54,098 bases of DNA, from the NCBI GenBank assembly GCA_027485145.1, contig JAIXRO010000041.1:1-54098 (forward strand), read 5' to 3'. The notes beneath the pieces are model-generated. The model was given only the letters and a program-made list of their open reading frames with translations. It did not search any database and was not told the origin of the DNA. The translations under genes were made by a program, and so were the position numbers. Below are positions 17,408 to 29,851 of this stretch, in pieces. Every line of letters begins with the position of its first letter. Position 1 is the stretch's first letter. The DNA comes from Hyphomonadaceae bacterium (lineage in GTDB: Bacteria; Pseudomonadota; Alphaproteobacteria; Caulobacterales; Hyphomonadaceae).

Positions 17408-18742
17408 ATGAGCGGCGAATTATCCGGCTCGCAGTCGTCTTCTGCAGCATCGGCGCCAGAAGCAGCAGAAAGCGCCACATTGCCGACGACCGAAGCTCTT
17501 GTCTCCCAGTTCAATCAGAGCTGCTTCTGCATCACGCTTGACAGGGCGGCGCTGGCAACGGCGCTGCAGTCTGCAGCTGGCGACAGCTCATTCTACGAAC
17601 TTTATATCGCCAGCCGCCCACATCTGTTCTCCGGCGTGCCGGTCTTCCTGCCGGAAGCCGACCGTGCGTCGATGTTGGCAATTGTGGGCGCGATAGAAAC
17701 GTTGGCGCGCACTGACACCTACCGTGATCTGGTTCTGTCCTGGGCACCCGACGTAGCGCAGCGCGACTTTGGTCCACGCGGAGCCCTGATGGGCTACGAC
17801 TTTCACCTCGGAAGCGGTCCTCCCCGCCTCATTGAGATCAACACCAATGCCGGCGGCGCCTTCTTGAACGCGTTTGGCGCGCGGGCTCAACTTGCCTGCT
17901 GTGACGCGGTACAGCCCTTCATCAGCGCGCCGGATGCCCGCACGTTTGATCAAACGGTAATCGGGATGTTCGAGGCCGAATGGCAGCGCCAGCGCAGCAC
18001 CGTCCGCCCAAGGACAATCGCGATAGTGGACGACTTGCCAGCGGAACAGTACCTTTATCCTGAATTCCTGCTTGCCAAGCGTCTGTTTGAAGCCGCCGGT
18101 ATTGAGACGGTAGTTGCCGACCCGTCTGAACTGAACTGCGCCGGAGGTAAGCTTACCGCACGCGGCAGCGAAATTGATCTCGTGTACAACCGGCTTGTGG
18201 ACTTCAGTTTGTCGGAGCCCCGGCACGCGGCTTTGCGTCAGGCCTACCTAGAGAACGCGGTCGTCGTGACACCCAATCCCCATAACCATGCGCTTTTTGC
18301 CCACAAGAGAAATCTGACCGTACTCTCCGATACCAACTTGCTGCAGAGTTGGGGCACTTCTCCCGATTTAGTACAATCCCTGTCTTCGATTCCTCGCACG
18401 GTCCCGGTCTCGCCCGATAACGCCGCTGAACTCTGGTCAAGGCGCAAGCAGTTGTTCTTCAAGCCCGTCTCCGGGCATGGGGGCAAGGCGGTGTACCGAG
18501 GGGACAAGCTTACGCGCTCGGTATGGGAAGAAATTCTGCAGGCAGATTACATTGCCCAGGATCTTGTTGCGCCCGGCGAACGCCAGATCCTTCTCGATGG
18601 CGCCCCGCAGACCCTGAAGACAGACGTGCGGCTCTATACATATGACAGCGCGGTACTGCTCGCCTCTGCGCGCCTCTACCGAGGTCAGACAACCAACTTC
18701 AGGACAGTAGGCGGCGGCTTCGCGCCGGTGTTTTTTGTTTGA
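17408..18742 (+). CDS. ATP-grasp-like protein, motif order suggests circular permutation
   Basis: 444 residues. IEINTNAGG (142-150) looks like the Mg-binding ExN motif that in ordinary ATP-grasp enzymes is near the C-terminal end, but here it comes first. The nucleotide-binding part follows: FAHKRNL (297-303), FFKPVSGHGGKAV (350-362, with the ATP-contacting Lys), and DVRLYTYDSAVLLASARLYRG (406-426), ending GGGFAPVFFV. ATP-grasp enzymes join an acid to an amine or thiol using ATP. The substrate is unknown. The ATG at 17408 has GGGGT eight bases upstream; longer forms start at 17375 or 17246. It stands alone between trb and czc genes. Confidence 0.6.
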   Translation: MSGELSGSQSSSAASAPEAAESATLPTTEALVSQFNQSCFCITLDRAALATALQSAAGDSSFYELYIASRPHLFSGVPVFLPEADRASMLAIVGAIETLARTDTYRDLVLSWAPDVAQRDFGPRGALMGYDFHLGSGPPRLIEINTNAGGAFLNAFGARAQLACCDAVQPFISAPDARTFDQTVIGMFEAEWQRQRSTVRPRTIAIVDDLPAEQYLYPEFLLAKRLFEAAGIETVVADPSELNCAGGKLTARGSEIDLVYNRLVDFSLSEPRHAALRQAYLENAVVVTPNPHNHALFAHKRNLTVLSDTNLLQSWGTSPDLVQSLSSIPRTVPVSPDNAAELWSRRKQLFFKPVSGHGGKAVYRGDKLTRSVWEEILQADYIAQDLVAPGERQILLDGAPQTLKTDVRLYTYDSAVLLASARLYRGQTTNFRTVGGGFAPVFFV

Positions 18743-18899
18743 GTTTGTTTCTCCATTCCGAGCATCCTGCGATGCGAGGCCGGTTGGCAGGTCGCGGCAA
18801 GTTGAGACGCGATAATATCACATAAGATCAAGCAGATGCGTCATCGTGGCTGGAAGTCCTTAATGACTTCGAAGGAAAATCAGGCTAAACGCCCCTTAC

Positions 18900-19244
18900 A
18901 TGAAGTTTGCGCGACTCCTGCTCCAGCGGTTGATGCCCATGTTGGCCGCTTTAGCCTTTCTGGCCTTGCCAGCGAGTTCAGAGCCTCTGTGCGACCCGCA
19001 TGAGCAGCACGGCTGCGCTGCCGAAATCGCGGCAGTCCAACAACATGATGATGCAGGTTCTGACGATCCCGCGTCGACCGATCATGGTGTCCACGCCCAT
19101 GGCAATTGTCATGTGCCAATGACCCAGCCTGACTCCGTTGAGTTTTCCGCGCTTGCGGTCCCGGTTGATGCAGTTCCGGCGCTCATCGTGCAGAGTGCCA
19201 GCTCTGCCCTTGTTCCTAGCCTGGAACGCCCCCCCCGCGCCTGA
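18900..19244 (+). CDS. Small secreted His-containing protein upstream of czcC
   Basis: 114 residues with a signal peptide (hydrophobic 10-24, ending PASSE) and a mature part with scattered His, Asp and Cys ('CDPHEQHGC', 'DHGVHAHGNCH'). Such residues suit loose binding of divalent metal in the periplasm. Small proteins of this type commonly precede czc-like operons, but I do not recognise a named family. The function is unknown; a role in zinc or cobalt binding is inferred from composition and position. Confidence 0.6.
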   Translation: MKFARLLLQRLMPMLAALAFLALPASSEPLCDPHEQHGCAAEIAAVQQHDDAGSDDPASTDHGVHAHGNCHVPMTQPDSVEFSALAVPVDAVPALIVQSASSALVPSLERPPRA

Positions 19245-19315
19245 TTGCTTCTCGACAATGCGCGCGGTCCCGCGCGCATGCCGTATGACAGCAACAGGCT
19301 TGGGAAGACCATTCC

Positions 19316-20599
19316 ATGAAATTCAGTATCCTGAGCGCGACCTGCGCGCTCGCTGCGGCGTCCGGATTTTTGCCGGCGGCTGCTCAGACCTGCACACGCG
19401 ATAGCGAAGCCGCCGCGCTTTACCTCCCGCTTGACGAAGCCGTCCGCAGGGCGCTCGAAAGCGACCTGAGGCCAGCGGCTGCACGCGCGGCTGTAGCAAC
19501 CGCCCGCGCAGAGCGGGCAATCGCCGCGCTGAGGCCTGCCGATTCCCTGAGCCTTGAGTTCGAGAACTTTCCGGGGATAGGCCTCGGTTCTGAAATCGAG
19601 AACCTTGAAGTCACCGGTACGTTCAACCGGGTCTGGGAGCGGGGCGGCAAGCGCGAGGCGCGCACGTCCCTCGCCGAGCGCAGCGTGGACATCGCCGAAG
19701 CGGGGGTCGAGATCAGTAAGGCGGAAATCGCCTACGAAATCCAGTCTCTCTATGTAGACCTTGCCCTCACTCAGGAACGTGCCTCACTTGCCGCTGAAAG
19801 GCTCGACGCCGCGCGCAAAGCGCAGGCTTTGATCGAGAAGCGGGTAGAGGCCGCGCGCGACCCGCTCCTCGCAGGGTCCCGCGCAACGGCTGATGCGCTG
19901 GTGGCGGAAGGCGAGCTTGAGAGGCTCACGCAGGAAGCCGAACGGCTTCGCGCAGCGCTCGCAGACTTTTGGGCAGGCTCGCCTGATTTTGGTGTGGATA
20001 TCTGCGGTCTGTCCCGTGGCAACGGACATGATGAACACCCACTCGATGTGACAGGCTCTCCCGAACTGTCGCGCCTGGAAGCCGAGCGGCGCCAGGCTCA
20101 GGCGGCGATCCGGGTTGCCGAAGCGGACCGGGTCCCCGATGTCACCTGGAGCGCAGGCGTCCGGAAATTCGGCACCGACGAAAGCCTCGCGGTACTGGGC
20201 GGGGTCTCTGTGCCGCTCGGTGCACCAAAGCGCGCAGCGCCGTCAGAGCAGAAAGCTGCCTCGCAATCGCGCCAGATTGAGGCGGAGGCAGACGCCCTGC
20301 GTCAGTCCCTGCTCCGCGAGAGCGCGCGTCTTGAACGCACGGCGCTCAACGCGCTTGACGCCATCAGGCTGCTGGAAACCGGCCCTCTTCCTGAAGCGGA
20401 ACGTGCGGTTTCATTGGCCAATGACGGCTATGCGCGCGGCGCCTTTTCCTACCTCGATGTCCTCGATGCACAGAAGCTGCTGTTCGGCCTGCGCGACCAG
20501 CGTCTCGAACTTCTTCGTACCTACCATCTTGCCGAAGCTGCGCTTGCCCGAATCCAGGCCCGCAACCTTCCGCCATCCCTTCAGGAGACTGCCCAATGA
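19316..20599 (+). CDS. czcC: Outer-membrane efflux channel CzcC (TolC family)
   Basis: 427 residues. The signal peptide ends AAAQ (about 24). The mature protein is long-helical with two related halves, as in TolC-family channels; 'LPLDEAVRRALESDLRP' and 'LSLEFENFPGIG' match the CzcC subgroup. It forms the outer-membrane exit of the CzcCBA tripartite pump. It has the usual size, follows the small secreted protein by 71 bases, and overlaps czcB by four bases. Confidence 0.9.
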   Translation: MKFSILSATCALAAASGFLPAAAQTCTRDSEAAALYLPLDEAVRRALESDLRPAAARAAVATARAERAIAALRPADSLSLEFENFPGIGLGSEIENLEVTGTFNRVWERGGKREARTSLAERSVDIAEAGVEISKAEIAYEIQSLYVDLALTQERASLAAERLDAARKAQALIEKRVEAARDPLLAGSRATADALVAEGELERLTQEAERLRAALADFWAGSPDFGVDICGLSRGNGHDEHPLDVTGSPELSRLEAERRQAQAAIRVAEADRVPDVTWSAGVRKFGTDESLAVLGGVSVPLGAPKRAAPSEQKAASQSRQIEAEADALRQSLLRESARLERTALNALDAIRLLETGPLPEAERAVSLANDGYARGAFSYLDVLDAQKLLFGLRDQRLELLRTYHLAEAALARIQARNLPPSLQETAQ

Positions 20600-21900
20600 C
20601 CCGATCAATTCATCCGCTCACGTTCAGTCTCGCAGCCTTGCTGATGGCCGGCATTGTCGCTGCTTGCGGCGCGTCGTCCGAGACGCAGGCCGACGCTCAT
20701 GACCATGCCGAAGAAGAAGGCCACGCTGAAGACGACGGCCACGGCGCCGGCGAGCATGGCGATGAGGAGGCCGAGGCCGAAGAAGGCCCACACGGAGGCC
20801 GCTTGCTGGAAGACGGCGAATTTGCCCTTGAAGTTACAATCTTCGAGACGGGCGTTGAACCAGAGTACAGAATCTATCCGACCTTTGAAGGAAAGCCAGT
20901 CGATCCGTCCAAGGTTGACTTGTCGGTCGGCCTTGCGCGCCTCGGCGGCAAGAAAGACAGCTTCCGGTTCAAACCGGAAGCGGAGTATCTGAAAAGCGAC
21001 GGTGTCGTCGAAGAGCCTCATTCATTCGATGTCGCCGTGAACGCGTCTTACGGCGGAAAGTCCTACAAATGGGCCTACGAGTCCTATGAGGGCCGCACCA
21101 CGATCAGCGATGCAATCGCCGCGGATGCAGGCCTGGCGACCGAACCGGCCGGACCAGCGCTCATTCGTGAACGGGTCGAGTTGTCCGGGACTGTCCAGCT
21201 TACACCCTCTGCCACAGCTGATGTTCGCGCTGTCTATCCGGGCCGCGTGGTCCGGGTGACCCGGACGGTCGGCGACAAGGTGAGCAAGGGCGACACCCTC
21301 GCCGAGGTCGAAAATTCGAGCAGCCTGCAAACCTACTCCGTCCGCGCGCCTATTTCCGGTACCGTGCTCGAACGGCGCACGAACGCCGGGGATGTCGCAG
21401 CCAGCGAGCCGCTGTTCGTGATCGGCGACCTTGGCGCCGCCCAGGCAGAGCTGCACGTTTTTCCAAAAGATGCCGGCCTGATCAAACCGGGTCAGGGTGT
21501 CACCGTCAGGCTGGCGGGCGGCGACATGACAGCGCGCGGGGAGATCGACAGCTTCCTCCCCCTGGCAGAGGCCGGAACACAGTCCCTGATCGCACGCGTG
21601 GTCCTGCCACGGGATGCGGGCTTCAGGGCCGGCATGCGGGTCACGGCTGAAGTTGATACGTCCGAGATGCAGGTGCCGCTCGCGGTGCGCGAGAGTGCTT
21701 TGCAGCGGTTTCGCGACACGACCGCCGTCTTTGCCAAGCACGGCGACACCTACGAAGTCCGGATGCTGGAACTTGGACGCAGCGACGGGGAGTTCGTTGA
21801 AGTCCTCAGCGGCATCGACCCGGGCGAGGCTTACGTTACCGAGAACTCGTTCCTCATCAAAGCGGACATCGACAAGTCCGGCGCTGGCCACGACCACTAG
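20596..21900 (+). CDS. czcB: Periplasmic adaptor CzcB
   Basis: 434 residues. A lipobox (IVAAC, about residues 16-20) suggests a lipoprotein. Residues 30-60 are very rich in His, Asp and Glu (DHAEEEGHAEDDGHGAGEH), and the C-terminus ends GHDH, both likely metal-binding. Next comes a CzcB-type N-terminal domain, then the HlyD-like lipoyl/barrel part ('DVRAVYPGRVVRVTRTVGDKVSKGD', 'VRAPISGTVLERRTNAGDVA'). It joins CzcA to CzcC and may hand metal to the pump. It overlaps czcC and precedes czcA by 11 bases. Confidence 0.92.
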   Translation: MTRSIHPLTFSLAALLMAGIVAACGASSETQADAHDHAEEEGHAEDDGHGAGEHGDEEAEAEEGPHGGRLLEDGEFALEVTIFETGVEPEYRIYPTFEGKPVDPSKVDLSVGLARLGGKKDSFRFKPEAEYLKSDGVVEEPHSFDVAVNASYGGKSYKWAYESYEGRTTISDAIAADAGLATEPAGPALIRERVELSGTVQLTPSATADVRAVYPGRVVRVTRTVGDKVSKGDTLAEVENSSSLQTYSVRAPISGTVLERRTNAGDVAASEPLFVIGDLGAAQAELHVFPKDAGLIKPGQGVTVRLAGGDMTARGEIDSFLPLAEAGTQSLIARVVLPRDAGFRAGMRVTAEVDTSEMQVPLAVRESALQRFRDTTAVFAKHGDTYEVRMLELGRSDGEFVEVLSGIDPGEAYVTENSFLIKADIDKSGAGHDH

Positions 21901-21908
21901 GACGCTGA

Positions 21909-25088
<3,180 letters not shown>

Positions 25089-25111
25089 TACGCAAGGCGA
25101 GAGGGCCAACC

Positions 25112-27076
25112 ATGGTGACCAGGCAAGGCGCCGAGGATGCGCATGACCACAAGAAGGGATGGCTGGGCGGCAACGAACTCGCCTTCTCCCTTCTCTGTGG
25201 GGCATGTCTTCTTTCGGGCTTCCTTCTGCAGCAGCTGGGATCCTTTCCGGACAGCGTAAGCCGAGGATTTTACATCGCGGCTTACGTCTTTGGCGGCTTC
25301 TTCGCGCTGCGCGAAGCTGCCGAAAAAGTAGCAGATGGAAAGTTCGAGATTGACTTCCTGATGCTTGTTGCGGCTGCCGGCGCCGCAATCCTTGGTGCGT
25401 GGGCAGAAGGAGCGCTCCTGCTCTTCCTCTTCAGTCTCGGGCATGCGCTGGAGCACTATGCGATGGGCCGCGCGACGCGGGCCATTCAGGCGCTGGCAGA
25501 CCTCGCCCCTGACTCTGCCCTCGTTAGACGCAATGGCGAGACCGTCGAGATACGCATCGAAAACATTCAGCTTGGCGACATCGTCGTCGTGCGGTCCAAC
25601 GAGCGTCTGCCGGTGGACGGGGTCGTTACCGCCGGCGAAAGCAGCGTCAACCAGGCGCCGATTACCGGTGAAAGTGCTCCGGTCGACAAACGTCCTCTAT
25701 CCGGCACATCGGCTGCCGAGATCGAGGCAGCCGGGCCGGAACACAAGGTCTTCGCGGGATCAATCAACGGGGGCGGCAGTCTCGACATTTACGTCACGCG
25801 GCTCTCGTCAGAGTCTGCGCTCGCCCGCGTTGTCAAACTCGTTTCTGAAGCCGAAACTCGACAGTCCCCGACACAGACGTTCATCAAGCGCTTCGAGAAG
25901 ATCTTTGTGCCGCTGGTCATCGCCCTCGCGGTGCTCACAGGGTTTTCATGGCTTTTCCTGGACGAGGCACCCTCGGAAAGCTTCTATCGCGCGATGGCCG
26001 TTCTGGTTGCAGCAAGCCCCTGCGCGTTGGCCATTGCTACGCCGAGCGCGATCCTCAGCGGTATCGCCCGGGCAGCAAATGGCGGTGTACTGATCAAGGG
26101 CGGTGCGCCGCTGGAGGCGCTTGGCCGGTTGAACGCAATCGCGTTCGACAAAACCGGCACCTTGACCATTGGCGAGCCCAAAGTCGTGGATATCGTCGCC
26201 TTCGAAGGGACCGACGAGCGCGCGCTGCTAGGGACCGCCGCCGCTGTGGAGGCCTTCAGCGATCATCCCCTCGCGCGCGCTATCGTGGAGGCGGCACGCC
26301 AGAAGGATATTCCGAAAGGCCCGGAAGCGGCAGAGTTCCAAAGCCTTACCGGCAAGGGCGTCAGCGCGATGGTCGGAGGCGAAGTCGTCCTGATCGGCAA
26401 GCCTGCGATGTTCGACGGCGAAAGCGGTCCAATCATGCCCGAAACGCTCGCGCGGGAGGTAGACACGCTTTTCGACACAGGCCGCACGATGATGGTGGTC
26501 GCGCAGGGCGGCCGCTTCCTGGGCGCCATCGGCCTGATGGACACGCCGCGTCCGGCCGCAAAACGCGTGATCGCGCAGATACGCAAGCTCGGCATCACGC
26601 GGATGATGATGATCTCCGGCGACAATCACCGTGTCGCCAACGCCATCGCCCGCGATCTCGGACTGGACGAGGCGTTCGGAGACCTGATGCCGGACGACAA
26701 GGTAGCAAAGATCAAGGAGCTGAGACAGCAAGGCGGCGTCGCGATGGTTGGCGACGGCGTCAACGATGCCCCGGCTATGGCGAACGCGAATGTCGGAATT
26801 GCAATGGGCGCGGCGGGCTCTGACGTCGCTCTGGAAACCGCCGACATCGCCCTGATGGCGGACAATCTCGACACCCTGCCCTTTGCCGTCGGCCTGAGCC
26901 GCGCGACGAGCCGGAACATTCGTCAGAACCTCTTCGTCAGCCTTGGTGTCGTGGCCGTACTTGTTCCGGCGACACTCTTCGGCCTGGGCATCGGCCCTGC
27001 CATTCTTCTGCACGAAGGTTCAACGCTGATCGTCGTTGGCAACGCCCTCAGGCTGCTGGTTTACCGCGATGCTTAG
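25112..27076 (+). CDS. P1B-4-type metal-exporting ATPase (CzcP/CoaT-like)
   Basis: 654 residues with no N-terminal metal-binding domain. The transmembrane metal site is SPC (about residues 301-303) instead of CPC, and HEGST occurs in the last membrane segment (about 633-637); these two features define P1B-4 ATPases, which export Co, Fe or Zn. The phosphorylation motif DKTGTLT is near 345, TGES at about 190, and GDGVNDAP near 550. It sits 23 bases after czcA, as czcP does in some resistance clusters, and would move cytoplasmic metal to the periplasm for CzcCBA. Confidence 0.88.
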   Translation: MVTRQGAEDAHDHKKGWLGGNELAFSLLCGACLLSGFLLQQLGSFPDSVSRGFYIAAYVFGGFFALREAAEKVADGKFEIDFLMLVAAAGAAILGAWAEGALLLFLFSLGHALEHYAMGRATRAIQALADLAPDSALVRRNGETVEIRIENIQLGDIVVVRSNERLPVDGVVTAGESSVNQAPITGESAPVDKRPLSGTSAAEIEAAGPEHKVFAGSINGGGSLDIYVTRLSSESALARVVKLVSEAETRQSPTQTFIKRFEKIFVPLVIALAVLTGFSWLFLDEAPSESFYRAMAVLVAASPCALAIATPSAILSGIARAANGGVLIKGGAPLEALGRLNAIAFDKTGTLTIGEPKVVDIVAFEGTDERALLGTAAAVEAFSDHPLARAIVEAARQKDIPKGPEAAEFQSLTGKGVSAMVGGEVVLIGKPAMFDGESGPIMPETLAREVDTLFDTGRTMMVVAQGGRFLGAIGLMDTPRPAAKRVIAQIRKLGITRMMMISGDNHRVANAIARDLGLDEAFGDLMPDDKVAKIKELRQQGGVAMVGDGVNDAPAMANANVGIAMGAAGSDVALETADIALMADNLDTLPFAVGLSRATSRNIRQNLFVSLGVVAVLVPATLFGLGIGPAILLHEGSTLIVVGNALRLLVYRDA

Positions 27077-27080
27077 GCAA

Positions 27081-27419
27081 TCACCCCGGCGCGCGCGGTC
27101 CAAGCAGAATGACTGCAGCGCCAACAAGGCAGATGACCGCTCCAATCCCGTCCCAGCGGTCGGGCCGAACGCTCTCGACAGCCCAAAGCCACGCGAGAGA
27201 GCTGATGATGTAGACACCGCCATAAGCTGCGTACGTGCGCCCGGCCGCAGCCGTCTCAACCAGTGTCAGCAGCCAGGCAAAAGCCACGAGAGAGGCAATG
27301 CCAGGCAACAGCCAGAGCGGCGACTTGCCGAGGCGCAACCATGCCCAGAATGCAAAGCAGCCAGCAATCTCGGCAATTGCCGCGCCTGCATAAACAAACA
27401 CCGTCGCCCGGATATCCAT
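27081..27419 (-). CDS. YnfA-family membrane protein (UPF0060)
   Basis: 112 residues with four membrane segments. '[35 protein letters not shown]', '[20 protein letters not shown]' and '[23 protein letters not shown]' match YnfA closely. YnfA proteins resemble small multidrug resistance transporters and are suspected efflux proteins. The start at 27419 (MDIRATV) agrees with the family; an extension of 12 residues was rejected. It is convergent with the metal ATPase, with only four bases between the stops. Confidence 0.88.
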   Translation of the reverse strand: MDIRATVFVYAGAAIAEIAGCFAFWAWLRLGKSPLWLLPGIASLVAFAWLLTLVETAAAGRTYAAYGGVYIISSLAWLWAVESVRPDRWDGIGAVICLVGAAVILLGPRAPG

Positions 27420-27475
27420 TACGTGCTTGTGGCCTTTTCGGGCGCCAGTTGCCACCCTTAAGCGAGGACTACCTC

Positions 27476-27706
27476 ATGAAAGCCATTACCCTCTTCGCGG
27501 CAATCCTTGCTTTGAGCGCGTGCGCCAACTCGGCATCGCTGGCCAATGAGGCTGAGCTGTCTGCGGCCCCAACCGTGAGGGAAGCTTGCGGCATCAAGCC
27601 GGCAGGCAGGGTTAGATCATTCCGGTCGACGCGGCTTGTTCTGTACCGGGCCTGCAAGGCGAAAGCTGAGGCAGCGATTGCGACAAACGCAGGTGCCACA
27701 GACTGA
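27476..27706 (+). CDS. Small lipoprotein, unknown function
   Basis: 76 residues: signal sequence with lipobox LSAC (about residues 13-16), then a short mature part with two Cys ('REACGIKP', 'LYRACKAKAEAA'). GCGAGGA precedes the ATG. It is divergent from ynfA with 56 bases between starts. I do not recognise a family. The two Cys may form a disulfide. Low-information small protein; called because of the lipobox and ribosome site. Confidence 0.55.
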   Translation: MKAITLFAAILALSACANSASLANEAELSAAPTVREACGIKPAGRVRSFRSTRLVLYRACKAKAEAAIATNAGATD

Positions 27707-27899
27707 TTTCAGGCGCCATCCCGCCCTCCCCGCAAGACTCCTGGCCTCGCAAAGGCTCCACCGCAATCCACACATGAGGGTTCACCGCTCTGCCTGAAGA
27801 CGGGTACCATTCGTGCGCCGCAAAGCTTGCTTAGCGCCTGTTTCGATGTCCGGAACACTCTGGCTGTGGATCTGATGCCACCCTGGCCCTGCGTCCATT

Positions 27900-28871
27900 T
27901 CATCCAGCATCGGTATGGCGCGTGTGACGATCGAGCCTCCCGCTTGGCTCTTGCCGAGCCACGTTATGCAGAAACGTCTGAACTGCATCGGACAGCTCTC
28001 TGAAAGCCGGCGCCTCAGCAGGAAGGTGCGCACCATTGCTCAGAGCGATGAACTGCTTTTGCGCCTCGATACGATCAAGAACCGGCAAGCTAAGCGCGGT
28101 TGGCGTCCAGTTATCTGCACCCGGATGAACGAGCAGAAGTGGGCAAGCCAGCTTCAGGTCGGGCATTTTATACTCATGCAGTGTGCGGAAGAACCGTGCA
28201 CCTATCCATTTTGCGCCAAGCAGGTGGTCGCGCTTGAAGTATTTTTGCATGTCCGGATCGCTGCTCATTGCCTTGAGCGGTGTCGCGATCGAAATTGGCA
28301 TGACCATCCGGTCGAACAGCCATGGGGCCAACTGCATTGTGGCGAGGCTCAGTTTTCCCAGCCATGGCCATCGCGCCGCACGGACAAATGTCCCGGCATC
28401 CGAAAGATCGATCAGAGTTGTTGCGATCACGCCGGCGACCCGTTGACTCTTCCGGGCCGCGAAAACAGCAGTCATGCCGCCCATCGAAAGGCCCATAAGA
28501 ACGACAGGTCCCTGCGCCTCGGTGTCCGCCATTTCAGCAATCACGGCAGGCCACTCGGCATAGTCCCAATTATAACCCGGGGCCGGTTCTGAAAGGCCGT
28601 ATCCGGGCAGATCCGGCGCAAGCACGCGCCATCCAGCATCCAGTGCCGGCAACGCGCAAGGCGCAAGAACACGGCCATTGCCGCCCCCTCCATGGACCAG
28701 AATAAGCGTGCCTTCCGGCTGACCCGCTGGCTGCCAGTCGTCATACCGGATCATATGACCACGGATCTGCCGCTGGCGTTCAACCGGCTCGGTTCGGAAA
28801 TTGATACCGAATGACCTGGAGAGGATGTCTCGGTAATCGGTCCACGACCGGTCATTGCCAAACTTCTTCAT
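27900..28871 (-). CDS. Alpha/beta-hydrolase
   Basis: 323 residues. LVHGGGGNG (oxyanion region), the nucleophile elbow GLSMGG, a late Asp region ('PLLLVHPGADNW') and catalytic His ('SNGAHLPAEAPAF') complete the triad of an alpha/beta-hydrolase. The cap region is moderate in size. The substrate cannot be read; esterase, lactonase or similar activity is possible. The start at 28871 (MKKFGND) leaves 49 bases to the divergent tetR gene, and an in-frame extension would overlap that gene, so it was rejected. Probably regulated by the adjacent TetR protein. Confidence 0.88.
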   Translation of the reverse strand: MKKFGNDRSWTDYRDILSRSFGINFRTEPVERQRQIRGHMIRYDDWQPAGQPEGTLILVHGGGGNGRVLAPCALPALDAGWRVLAPDLPGYGLSEPAPGYNWDYAEWPAVIAEMADTEAQGPVVLMGLSMGGMTAVFAARKSQRVAGVIATTLIDLSDAGTFVRAARWPWLGKLSLATMQLAPWLFDRMVMPISIATPLKAMSSDPDMQKYFKRDHLLGAKWIGARFFRTLHEYKMPDLKLACPLLLVHPGADNWTPTALSLPVLDRIEAQKQFIALSNGAHLPAEAPAFRELSDAVQTFLHNVARQEPSGRLDRHTRHTDAG

Positions 28872-28920
28872 GACGCCGATTGTTGAGCAAAAGCTCAGAT
28901 AAAGAAACTCGGATTTCCGG

Positions 28921-29550
28921 ATGCCCAAAAGAAGCCCGCCGAAACGGTCAGGCAAGCCGGCCAGGCAGGCCGTTCAGGCCCGTTCAATGGCAACAGTTGA
29001 AGCAATCCTGGAGGCGGCAGCTCGGATTCTCGCCGAAGCCGGATGGGCCGCGTTGAACACCAATCTTATCGCGAAACGGGCAGGTGTTTCGATCGGCTCG
29101 GTTTACGAATACTTCCCGGACAAGCGGGCGATTGTCGACGAGATCCTCAACCGGCATTTGGCGCGCGGTGAGGCACTTTTTCGGGAAAGCGCAAACGACC
29201 TCAATTCCGGCCCGCAGCCAGTCGATATCGTGCGGGTTCTTGTATCCGGCTTTGTGACCCTGCACCGCGATGATCCTCATCTGCACCAGGTCTTGTCGTC
29301 AGAGGTAGCGCTCACGCTTGAGCAGAAGATGCGTGTAGCGGCGCTTCGCGCCAACACGATCAAGCGGGTTGCGTTGGCGCTTGCTGACGATTCAGACAAC
29401 CCGCACATCACGGCCACGCTCCTTGTTGATACTGCCGACGCACTGTCGCACCGGTGGCTGGTCGACGCGGCAGGCACGCCGGCATCAGAAAAGATCATGA
29501 CAAATGAACTGCAGAAAATGCTCTACGCCTACCTGACGTGTGAACCCTAG
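28921..29550 (+). CDS. TetR-family transcriptional regulator
   Basis: 209 residues. The N-terminal helix-turn-helix is clear: 'ATVEAILEAAARILAEAGWAALNTNLIAKRAGVSIGSVYEYFPDKRAIVDEIL' contains every landmark of TetR domains. The C-terminal ligand domain is diverged as usual. It is divergent from the alpha/beta-hydrolase, the normal layout of a repressor controlling its neighbour. The ligand is unknown. There is a basic N-terminal extension of about 22 residues. Confidence 0.93.
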   Translation: MPKRSPPKRSGKPARQAVQARSMATVEAILEAAARILAEAGWAALNTNLIAKRAGVSIGSVYEYFPDKRAIVDEILNRHLARGEALFRESANDLNSGPQPVDIVRVLVSGFVTLHRDDPHLHQVLSSEVALTLEQKMRVAALRANTIKRVALALADDSDNPHITATLLVDTADALSHRWLVDAAGTPASEKIMTNELQKMLYAYLTCEP

Positions 29551-29851
29551 CGGATGACGGCCCCGCTGGAGGGTAGCGGCTGATTGAACTCGGTTCTTTG
29601 CCCATCACGTCTCACACTGCCGGGGCTTGGCGCCGTGTATCTCATTTGAAACACTGGTCCCGGTCGATCATTTGCACGCGGAAGAAAATCGAAGGCGCGG
29701 AAACCGATCACGCTCGGCACAAATCGAGGCCTCCAGGCTTTTCGCTAACCTCAACGCGTACGGCCAGTCTTTGTATTATCCATGGCGGACTATCGTGGTT
29801 CTGGACACCCATAGTGTGCGGGTTGGCATTCTCTGGATGAAACTGCAGTCA
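29551..29851. other. Gene-free stretch
   Basis: About 300 bases between the ends of the convergent tetR and metallo-hydrolase genes. One 80-residue open frame crosses it with no ribosome site or recognisable protein. No hairpin with a T tract found. Composition is lower in GC than the flanking backbone. Confidence 0.4.

Noticed and set aside
27709-27903. Short minus-strand frame with a CxxC pair
   Set aside because: No ribosome site and no recognisable domain; one CxxC is not enough to call a gene.
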